The notes under the pieces are model-generated. The model saw only the letters and a list, made by a program, of their open reading frames with translations. It searched no databases and was not told where the DNA came from. This document shows, piece by piece, positions 6,528 through 12,363 of a DNA stretch of 12,363 nt (the stretch's first letter is position 1; each line of letters begins with the position of its first letter). The translations under genes and the position numbers were made by a program. This stretch comes from UBA1447 sp964568955 (GTDB lineage Bacteria; Bacillota; Clostridia; Oscillospirales; Acutalibacteraceae), in contig CAZMSM010000062.1 in the NCBI GenBank assembly GCA_964568955.1, forward strand, positions 1 to 12,363, given 5' to 3'.

Positions 6528-6595
6528 ATGTAAATATAGTTTATATAGTTTGTATTTTTATCTCCAAGAAAGTGTGGGAGAGGTGAAGGCAGAAG

Positions 6596-8137
6596 ATGGA
6601 AGATTATATTATTGAAATGCTTCATATAACAAAAGAATTTCCGGGTATCAAAGCAAATGATGATGTCACACTAAAAGTAAGACGTGGGGAGATTCATGCC
6701 CTGCTTGGCGAAAACGGTGCAGGGAAATCAACGCTCATGAGTGTGCTTTTTGGCTTGTTCCAGCAAGAGCAAGGCACCATCAAAATCAATGGTAAGCCGG
6801 TCAATATCAATAACCCAAATGATGCCAACGATTTAAACATTGGTATGGTGCATCAGCATTTTAAACTGGTACATAATTTTACCGTTCTTGAAAACATTGT
6901 TTTAGGGGTTGAAACCACAAAAAGCGGATTCTTGAAGATGAATGACGCCCGCGCCAAAGTTGTCGCACTCAGCGACAGTTATAAACTCAGGGTGGACCCG
7001 GATGCTACTGTTTCGGATATAACCGTCGGTATGCAGCAACGGGTGGAAATACTGAAGATGCTATACCGCGAAAATGAAATATTGATTTTTGACGAGCCGA
7101 CGGCCGTTCTAACCCCGCAGGAAATCGACGATTTAATGCGGATTATGAGAGATTTAGTGAAGGAAGGCAAATCCATTATCTTTATCACGCATAAATTGGA
7201 TGAAATAAAGGCGGTTGCCGACCGTTGTACGGTTTTGAGGAAAGGTAAATATATCGGAACGGTTGAGGTTGCCGACACATCAAAAGAAGAGCTGTCCGAA
7301 ATGATGGTTGGCAGACCGGTCAATTTTATTGTTGACAAAGGCGTTGAAAATATTGGTGAAACAATCCTGAAGGTTGAAAATGTTAGCGTAAAGTCGAAAC
7401 GCAGCAACAAGCGGTCTGTCAACAATGTTTCGTTTGACGTTCGCGCGGGAGAAATTGTCTGTATCGCCGGTATTGACGGCAACGGTCAAAGTGAACTTAT
7501 TTATGCACTCACCGGGATGGAAAAACCGGAAAGCGGTAAAATTAGTTTACACGACACGGATATATCTAAATTTTCAATTCGCAAAAGAACACTTAGCGGC
7601 ATAGCACATATTCCCGAAGACCGACAGAAATTTGGCCTGGTATTACAGTTTACACTCGGTCAAAACTTGGTCTTGCAATCATATTTCAGTAAGCGCTTCC
7701 AAAAAGCCGGTTTTATTAAATTTAAAAGTATCGATGAATATTCAAACGCATTAATTGAACAATACGACATCCGCAGCGGGCAGGGTGTGTTTACTCTTGC
7801 AGGCAATATGTCCGGTGGTAATCAACAAAAAGCAATATTGGCAAGGGAGATAGATAGGAACCCCGAATTACTCATTGCTGTTCAGCCCACCAGAGGGCTG
7901 GATGTCGGTGCTATTGAATACATTCATCAACAACTTGTCGCACAACGGGATAACGGCAAGGCTGTTCTTTTGATTTCTCTGGAACTGGATGAGGTCATGA
8001 ATGTCAGCGACCGAATACTGGTTATTTATGAGGGTGAGATCGTAGCAGACCTTTACCCGAAGCAAACGAATGTCAGGGAGCTGGGGCTTTACATGGCCGG
8101 TTCCAAGAAGGGGGATGGCAATGAAAAAACCGAATAA
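6596..8137 (+). CDS. nupO: Nucleoside ABC transporter ATP-binding protein, two ABC domains
   Basis: A 513-residue energising subunit of the importer, with two fused ABC domains as in Bacillus NupO and sugar importers of the RbsA type. Domain 1 has Walker A GENGAGKST (38-46), a Q-loop region near HQH (86-88), signature VGMQQR (144-149), Walker B LIFDEPTA with E167, and switch H199. Domain 2 has a degenerate Walker A GIDGNGQSE (292-300), signature MSGGNQQ (405-411), Walker B LLIAVQPTRGLD with Gln in place of the catalytic Glu, and SLELDE lacking the switch His. The second site is thus probably weakly or non-hydrolytic, which is usual for this family. ATG 6596 is preceded by GGGAGAGG at 6576-6583. 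The 3' end overlaps the next gene by 17 bp. Confidence 0.95.
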   Translation: MEDYIIEMLHITKEFPGIKANDDVTLKVRRGEIHALLGENGAGKSTLMSVLFGLFQQEQGTIKINGKPVNINNPNDANDLNIGMVHQHFKLVHNFTVLENIVLGVETTKSGFLKMNDARAKVVALSDSYKLRVDPDATVSDITVGMQQRVEILKMLYRENEILIFDEPTAVLTPQEIDDLMRIMRDLVKEGKSIIFITHKLDEIKAVADRCTVLRKGKYIGTVEVADTSKEELSEMMVGRPVNFIVDKGVENIGETILKVENVSVKSKRSNKRSVNNVSFDVRAGEIVCIAGIDGNGQSELIYALTGMEKPESGKISLHDTDISKFSIRKRTLSGIAHIPEDRQKFGLVLQFTLGQNLVLQSYFSKRFQKAGFIKFKSIDEYSNALIEQYDIRSGQGVFTLAGNMSGGNQQKAILAREIDRNPELLIAVQPTRGLDVGAIEYIHQQLVAQRDNGKAVLLISLELDEVMNVSDRILVIYEGEIVADLYPKQTNVRELGLYMAGSKKGDGNEKTE

Positions 8138-9308
8138 AAACCCGTTGCTACGCACAAGCGTTATTACTTTTTCGTCATCGCTCTTGGCCATCGTTGTTGG
8201 TCTTCTTCTCGGGCTTGTCATTATGCTGGTTTCTAACCCAAGCGAGGCACTTGCAGGTTTTGCTGTGATTATAAAAGGCGGGCTGGAGGACGGAATGTCC
8301 GGTATCGGTCAAGTGTTTTATATCGCAACACCGATTATCATGACCGGTCTTTCGGTAGGGTTTGCCTTTAAAACCGGCTTATTCAATATTGGTGCCTCCG
8401 GTCAATTTATTTTTGGCGCTTTTGCCGCAGTATACATCGGTGTAAAGTGGACTTGGCTACCCGGCAGTGTTCATTGGCTTGTAGCGCTTGGGGGGGCCAT
8501 GCTGTTTGGGGCTTTGTGGGGTCTTTTGCCCGGCATACTCAAAGCTTTCTTTAATGTGCACGAGGTTATTTCGTCCATCATGATGAACTACATCGGAATG
8601 AGCTTTGTCAATATGTTGGTGAAAAGAGCAGTGTATGACCAGCTGACCAACCGTTCATTTCCTGTAGCGGCATCGGCCAATATTCCAAAGTGGGGGCTTG
8701 ATAAAATTTTCCCTTATTACAGTACCAACGGCGGTATTTTAATAGCACTGCTGTTTGTATTGGTCGTATATATTGTATTGAGTAGGACGACTTTTGGCTA
8801 TGAACTAAAGGCTTGCGGTCACAACCCGCATGCCAGTAAATATGCGGGGATAAATGCAAAACGCAATGTCGTGTTATCCATGGTTATTGCCGGGGCACTT
8901 GCGGGCATCGGTGGCGGCTTGGTTTACTTGTCGGGTGCCGGTAAATATATTGCTGTGGTGGATTCACTGGCACCGGAGGGTTTTAACGGTATACCGGTTG
9001 CACTATTAGGCTTGTCCAATCCTATCGGCATCCTGTTTTCCGCATTGTTTATTGCGAATATTACGGTGGGCGGCTTTAACCTCCAGCAGTATGATTTTGT
9101 CCCGGAGGTTATCAATATCATTACAGCATTTATTATCTACTTTAGTGCATTTGCTCTTCTTTTTAAATCATTCCTTGGCAAAATATTATTAAACAGGCAA
9201 AGAGAAGATGATGATAAATCGGAAGAGGTTTCTCCCGATGCTCTGCAGGCAGACAAAAGCGACAAAGAGCCTCAACAATCTTCGACGGAAGGGGGCGACA
9301 GGCAATGA
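8121..9308 (+). CDS. nupP: Nucleoside ABC transporter permease 1
   Basis: Integral membrane subunit of the importer, 395 residues, BPD_transp_2 family (NupP/YufP type). Hydrophobic segments lie at about 16-38, 66-83, 94-108, 119-140, 150-166, 204-221, 251-270, 291-315 and 331-350. The cytoplasmic loop YELKACGHNPHASKYAGI (227-244) is the family's ATPase-coupling region and is mirrored in the second permease. A strongly charged tail of about 37 residues (from R359, rich in D, E, K, S and Q) follows the last helix. I chose ATG 8121 over 8115 because the GGGGG at 8110-8114 is then well spaced. Longer starts lie deep inside the ATPase gene. The gene overlaps nupO by 17 bp and the next gene by 4 bp, indicating coupled translation. 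Confidence 0.93.
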   Translation: MKKPNKNPLLRTSVITFSSSLLAIVVGLLLGLVIMLVSNPSEALAGFAVIIKGGLEDGMSGIGQVFYIATPIIMTGLSVGFAFKTGLFNIGASGQFIFGAFAAVYIGVKWTWLPGSVHWLVALGGAMLFGALWGLLPGILKAFFNVHEVISSIMMNYIGMSFVNMLVKRAVYDQLTNRSFPVAASANIPKWGLDKIFPYYSTNGGILIALLFVLVVYIVLSRTTFGYELKACGHNPHASKYAGINAKRNVVLSMVIAGALAGIGGGLVYLSGAGKYIAVVDSLAPEGFNGIPVALLGLSNPIGILFSALFIANITVGGFNLQQYDFVPEVINIITAFIIYFSAFALLFKSFLGKILLNRQREDDDKSEEVSPDALQADKSDKEPQQSSTEGGDRQ

Positions 9309-10267
9309 CCGGTATGCAGGTTCTATATTTCCTCTCTCAGCAGACTATGTTCTTTGCTATTCCGCTATTAATCGTGGCGCTCGGCGGCATGTTTTCGGAA
9401 CGCAGCGGTGTTGTGAACATTGCCTTAGAAGGCATTATGATTATGGGCGGTTTTGTGAGCATTCTTTTTGTTTATTTTACGCAAGACATCATTCACGGAC
9501 AGTTGCTACTGATCTTGGCACTGCTTGTCGCAGGAGCGTCCGGTATTGTGTTTTCACTACTTCACGCTTACGCGTCAATCAATATGAAGGCGGACCAGAT
9601 TATCAGCGGTACGGCGCTTAATATGCTCGCACCGGCAGTCGCAATTTTTACAGCAAGAATGATCAGGAGTGTCCAGCAAATCCCCTTTAAAAATCAGTTT
9701 CATATTAGGTCCGTTCCGGTTTTGGGTAAAATTCCGATAATCGGGCCAATGCTGTTTCAAAACGCTTATATCACCACCTATATAGGTTTCGCCATACTTG
9801 TGATATCGGCGATAGTGTTGTATAAAACAAGGTTTGGGCTGCGCCTGAGGGCCTGCGGTGAACACCCGCAAGCAGCCGATGCTGTGGGCATCAGTGTGTA
9901 TAAAACCCGATATGCCGGGGTTATGTTATCCGGTATGCTTGGCGGCATGGGTGGTTTGATTTTTGTTGTTCCGACATCCACCGATTTTAATGCAGATGTT
10001 GCCGGGTACGGTTTTTTGGCCTTGGCGGTATTAATTTTCGGTCAGTGGAAACCGTGGCGTATTTTCTATTCCGCCTTGTTTTTCGGTATTTTAAAAACAG
10101 TTGCCGCTGCTTATTCGGCCATTCCATTTATTCAGGACTGGACAATATCCAGCGAAATCTATAAAATGATTCCATATATAGCAACCCTTGTTGTTTTGGC
10201 GTTTTCGTCCAAGCGTTCGCAAGCGCCTAAGGCTGCAGGCCAGCCGTATGACAAAAGTGGGCGTTAG
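9305..10267 (+). CDS. nupQ: Nucleoside ABC transporter permease 2
   Basis: Second membrane subunit, 320 residues, of the same BPD_transp_2 family (NupQ/YufQ type); it should pair with the preceding permease. Hydrophobic segments lie at about 14-30, 42-59, 66-88, 103-117, 155-173, 204-222, 234-246, 253-270 and 288-301. VVNIALEGIMIMGGF (36-50) and LRLRACGEHPQAADAVGI (179-196) are family motifs. The latter parallels the coupling loop of permease 1, so the two genes are paralogues. The ATG overlaps the upstream TGA as ATGA, and AAGGGGG at 9289-9295 serves as ribosome site. Pdp follows 39 bp later without a terminator. Confidence 0.93.
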   Translation: MTGMQVLYFLSQQTMFFAIPLLIVALGGMFSERSGVVNIALEGIMIMGGFVSILFVYFTQDIIHGQLLLILALLVAGASGIVFSLLHAYASINMKADQIISGTALNMLAPAVAIFTARMIRSVQQIPFKNQFHIRSVPVLGKIPIIGPMLFQNAYITTYIGFAILVISAIVLYKTRFGLRLRACGEHPQAADAVGISVYKTRYAGVMLSGMLGGMGGLIFVVPTSTDFNADVAGYGFLALAVLIFGQWKPWRIFYSALFFGILKTVAAAYSAIPFIQDWTISSEIYKMIPYIATLVVLAFSSKRSQAPKAAGQPYDKSGR

Positions 10268-10306
10268 CAAGGGGGGCCCCAGCCAGCTTTAAAAAGGAGC
10301 AAAAAA

Positions 10307-11611
10307 ATGCGAACATACGACATTATCAAGACAAAACGCGACGGTGGATTTTTATCTACCGAAGAGATTGAGTATTTTATTGCCGAATACACGGCCGGGC
10401 GTATTCCGGACTATCAGGCGTCCGCCTTGCTCATGGCTATTTATTTTAACGGGATGAACCCACGCGAAACGACGGACCTCACCATGGCAATGGTTAATTC
10501 CGGCGAAAGAGCCGATTTGTCGGCTATTGAAGGGATTATAGTGGACAAGCATTCTACCGGTGGTGTGGGGGATAAAACAACTTTGGTCATAGCCCCAATA
10601 GTTGCGGCTTGTGGTGTGAAAGTTGCTAAAATGTCCGGCAGAGGGCTTGGGCACACCGGTGGCACCGTGGATAAGCTGGAATCCATTCCCGGCTTGCAGA
10701 CGAGCCTCGACAAGGACAGATTTATTGAAATCGTCAATCGTACAGGGCTTTGCGTTATCGGTCAGTCCGGTAATTTTGCACCTGCGGACAAAAAACTGTA
10801 TGCCCTACGCGATGGCACCGCAACTATCGAATCCGTCCCTCTTATTGCCTCCAGTATTATGAGTAAAAAAATAGCAGCCGGTTCCCACCGACTGTTGTTG
10901 GATGTCAAAATGGGTAGCGGTTCTTTTATGAAGAATTACAAAGATGCAAAAAACCTGGCGGAAACCATGGTCTCCATCGGTAAGGGCTTAGGCTTCCGAA
11001 CGGTTGCGCTGATAACGAATATGGATGTCCCGCTTGGCTGTGCTATCGGCAACTCTTTGGAGGTTGTTGAGGCGGTCAATACGCTCAAGGGCACCGGCCC
11101 CGAGGATTTAACGGAAATTTGCATTATTCTTGCCGCAAACATGCTTTACATTGCGGACAAAGGTACGCTGGATGAATGTAAAGCGATGGCGAAGCAGGCC
11201 ATCTACAGCGGAGCAGCACTCGAATGCCTTAAAAAAATGGTGACCGCTCAGGGCGGGGATGAATCATTTATTGAGGATACCGGAAAATTCATTCCGGCGA
11301 GGTATTTCCGAACGGTGACAGCGCGCAAGGATGGGTATATCATCAAAATGAATACGGAAAATTGCGGCATTGCCTCCGCTATGCTCGGTGCCGGCAGAGC
11401 GAAAAAAGAGGACGCGATTGATTTTGCTGCCGGCATTATTTTGGAAAACAAAATTGGTGCGCGTGTGCAACGCGGTGAGCCGATTGCCACCCTGTACGCG
11501 GAGCGGGAAGAACTTTTTGACACCGCGGCGGAAGAGTTCCTCGGTGCTATCGAAATCGGTGACGAACCGCCGGAGGGAACAAAAATTCTGCTCGGCAGGG
11601 TGGAAGATTGA
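10307..11611 (+). CDS. pdp: Pyrimidine-nucleoside phosphorylase
   Basis: A 434-residue cytoplasmic enzyme of the thymidine/pyrimidine-nucleoside phosphorylase family. It phosphorolyses uridine, deoxyuridine and thymidine to base and (deoxy)ribose-1-phosphate. The phosphate site KHSTGGVGD (81-89) and the signature SGRGLGHTGGTVDKLES (110-126) are intact. Base-binding R168, S183 and K187 sit exactly where the Bacillus-type enzyme has them. The C-terminal barrel-sandwich domain includes AMLGAGRAKKEDAIDFAAGI. Length and motifs favour Pdp over DeoA, but strict thymidine specificity cannot be excluded. AAAAAGGAG (10291-10299) precedes the ATG. It closes the nucleoside locus. Its TGA lies one base before the -35 of the next promoter, with no terminator between. 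Confidence 0.95.
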   Translation: MRTYDIIKTKRDGGFLSTEEIEYFIAEYTAGRIPDYQASALLMAIYFNGMNPRETTDLTMAMVNSGERADLSAIEGIIVDKHSTGGVGDKTTLVIAPIVAACGVKVAKMSGRGLGHTGGTVDKLESIPGLQTSLDKDRFIEIVNRTGLCVIGQSGNFAPADKKLYALRDGTATIESVPLIASSIMSKKIAAGSHRLLLDVKMGSGSFMKNYKDAKNLAETMVSIGKGLGFRTVALITNMDVPLGCAIGNSLEVVEAVNTLKGTGPEDLTEICIILAANMLYIADKGTLDECKAMAKQAIYSGAALECLKKMVTAQGGDESFIEDTGKFIPARYFRTVTARKDGYIIKMNTENCGIASAMLGAGRAKKEDAIDFAAGIILENKIGARVQRGEPIATLYAEREELFDTAAEEFLGAIEIGDEPPEGTKILLGRVED

Positions 11612-11612
11612 C

Positions 11613-11641
11613 TTGACAAAACTTGATTGGGAGCATATAGT
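11613..11641 (+). promoter_or_regulatory. Promoter of the ArsR-family gene
   Basis: A perfect -35 TTGACA (11613-11618), a 17-bp spacer and -10 TATAGT (11636-11641). The predicted start, near 11648, falls on the left half of the ATCAA-N6-TTGAT site, so a bound repressor would block initiation. The -35 begins one base after the pdp stop codon. Confidence 0.8.
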
Positions 11642-11647
11642 AATCAT

Positions 11648-11663
11648 ATCAAGATAATTTGAT
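11648..11663. promoter_or_regulatory. ArsR-type operator 1, ATCAA-N6-TTGAT
   Basis: A perfect inverted repeat with half-sites ATCAA (11648-11652) and TTGAT (11659-11663) separated by six bases. It lies just downstream of the -10 and ends at the ribosome site of the regulator gene. This pattern resembles operators reported for arsenic-responsive ArsR repressors. An identical pair of half-sites precedes the permease gene, which supports autoregulation. Confidence 0.75.
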
Positions 11664-11678
11664 GTGAGGTTTGTAAGC

Positions 11679-11984
11679 TTGGATAATACGCACGAAGAAA
11701 ATGCAAAGGTATTTAAAGCCTTTTGTGACGAAAAACGCCTTGCCATATTGGCCTTGTTGCGCAGTGGGGAAAAATGCGCCTGCGTTTTGATTGAAAAAAT
11801 GGAAATCGGGCAGTCTTCCTTATCCTATCACATGAAAATTTTATGCGAATCGGGCCTTGTAGAAAGCAGGCAGGAAGGCAAGTGGACCCACTACCGTTTG
11901 AGTGAACAGGGGAGTCAATATGCCGCAGAGCTATTAACCAAGCTTACCACTCCAACTGTGGCACAAATACCGGATAAATGTTAA
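11679..11984 (+). CDS. ArsR-family metalloid-responsive repressor
   Basis: A 101-residue winged-helix repressor of the ArsR/SmtB family. It has the N-terminal helix HEENAKVFKAFCDEKRLAIL, the recognition region IGQSSLSYHMKILCESGLV (43-61), and the wing SRQEGKWTHYRLSEQG (63-78). Cysteines C33 and C35 in EKCACVL match the CxC arsenite site of E. coli ArsR, suggesting As(III) or Sb(III) sensing. The usual third ligand two positions on is Ile, so C16, C56 or the terminal C101 might substitute. I chose TTG 11679 because GTGAGG (11664-11669) is then a ribosome site at nine-base spacing, and family members begin a few residues before HEENA. GTG 11664 is the alternative, adds five residues, and has no ribosome site. 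Two matching operators and the neighbouring permease support a metal-efflux role. Confidence 0.88.
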   Translation: MDNTHEENAKVFKAFCDEKRLAILALLRSGEKCACVLIEKMEIGQSSLSYHMKILCESGLVESRQEGKWTHYRLSEQGSQYAAELLTKLTTPTVAQIPDKC

Positions 11985-11991
11985 ATTCGGG

Positions 11992-12020
11992 AAAAGCCAT
12001 CCCCAAGATGGTTTTTCTTT
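11992..12020 (+). terminator. Rho-independent terminator after the ArsR-family gene
   Basis: Stem 11992-12001 (AAAAGCCATC) pairs with 12007-12016 (GATGGTTTTT) over ten positions with one G-U pair and a five-base loop, followed by CTTT. It starts eight bases after the repressor stop. It should separate the repressor transcript from the permease gene, at least partly. Confidence 0.82.
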
Positions 12021-12030
12021 CGAACGATAC

Positions 12031-12046
12031 ATCAAGTTTTTTTGAT
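12031..12046. promoter_or_regulatory. ArsR-type operator 2, ATCAA-N6-TTGAT
   Basis: Half-sites ATCAA (12031-12035) and TTGAT (12042-12046) are identical in sequence and spacing to those before the repressor gene. They lie 40-55 bp before the permease ATG and after the terminator, so a separate repressed promoter for the permease is expected here. I could not assign its -35 and -10 with confidence. Confidence 0.72.
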
Positions 12047-12085
12047 ATGACAATCTAATCTTAAAAGAAGAGAGGCACTTTTTTA

Positions 12086-12363
12086 ATGAGCATACTTCGA
12101 AATATTTGGCTGTTCTTTCAAAATCAGGTGCTTGGAATGAAATGGCTCAACGCCTTAACCGGCAAATTGCTTTCATCCCTTGGCCTTGACGTGTCCGGGC
12201 GCATCGGCGGCAGCATTCAGTTTTTCATCTATGATGTGCTGAAAATTACCGTACTGCTTTGCGTTCTGATTTTCCTTATCTCCTATATCCAAAGTTACTT
12301 TCCACCGGAGAGAAGCCGAAAAATTATGGGTCGTTTCCGTGGTGTGGGGGCAAATATCATGGC
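12086..12363 (+). CDS. DUF318/YraQ-family permease (ArsP-like), 3' end beyond window
   Basis: The first 92 residues of a membrane protein that runs off the window. The N-terminus MSILRNIWLFFQNQVLGMKW and an amphipathic start lead into a hydrophobic segment at about 46-73 (FFIYDVLKITVLLCVLIFLI). PPERSRKIMGRFRGVGANIM follows. This pattern is typical of UPF0718/DUF318 permeases (YraQ, ArsP), some of which export trivalent organoarsenicals. That function is inferred from family and the adjacent ArsR-type gene. The start is ATG 12086; AAGAAGAGAGG (12066-12076) is a plausible ribosome site, about nine bases away. It is probably controlled by operator 2. The diagnostic metal-binding cysteines lie beyond the visible part. 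Confidence 0.82.
   Translation, partial: MSILRNIWLFFQNQVLGMKWLNALTGKLLSSLGLDVSGRIGGSIQFFIYDVLKITVLLCVLIFLISYIQSYFPPERSRKIMGRFRGVGANIM

Noticed and set aside
6535..6552. Tandem TATAGTTTA/TATAGTTTG as an internal promoter before the ATPase gene
   Set aside because: The TATAGT hexamers have no acceptable -35 at 16-18 bp (CCCCTT for the second). It is probably just AT-rich leader.
10271..10280. GGGGGGCCCC palindrome before pdp as a terminator
   Set aside because: It has no loop or U tract. A four-base GC palindrome without spacing cannot fold into a terminator.

Overview
The window looks like a piece of a clostridial (Firmicutes, Bacillota) chromosome. The evidence is protein-level resemblance: a DUF4474-like exported protein, Bacillus/Clostridium-type Cdd and Pdp, a BMP-type nucleoside ABC importer, and an ArsR plus DUF318 permease pair. 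Strong GGAGG-type ribosome sites and moderate GC content agree. A run of 10 N inside deoB marks it as an assembled scaffold, probably from a draft or metagenome.

Layout. 1-1071 (+) is the 3' part of an exported DUF4474-like protein. It faces a two-gene minus-strand operon, a pyridoxamine/pyridoxal kinase (2512-1664) followed by a YaiI/YqxD-family protein (1667-1227), and a bidirectional terminator at 1162-1204 separates them. The kinase operon and the rightward genes diverge from 2513-2687, where both promoters have an extended -10 element.

2688-11611 (+) is a compact nucleoside uptake and catabolism locus: deoC, deoB, cdd, a BMP-family lipoprotein, a two-domain ABC ATPase, two permeases, and pyrimidine-nucleoside phosphorylase. 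The products form one route. The ABC importer brings nucleosides in. Cdd deaminates (deoxy)cytidine to (deoxy)uridine. Pdp splits pyrimidine nucleosides into base and (deoxy)ribose-1-phosphate. DeoB moves the phosphate to C5. DeoC cleaves deoxyribose-5-phosphate to acetaldehyde and glyceraldehyde-3-phosphate. No local regulator of this pathway is visible.

The most unusual structure is a pair of intergenic elements, at 3360-3475 (deoC/deoB) and 4641-4746 (deoB/cdd). Each is built from degenerate 11-bp units, consensus about GGTGAGCRATA, in tandem on a left arm and inverted on a right arm. They fill nearly the whole intergenic gaps, and the first unit of the second element contains the deoB stop codon. 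I cannot assign them to a known repeat family.

11613-12363 (+) is a metalloid-response type unit: an ArsR-family repressor with a CxC motif, then the start of a DUF318/ArsP-like permease that runs off the window. A perfect ATCAA-N6-TTGAT site lies before each gene, and a terminator lies between them.
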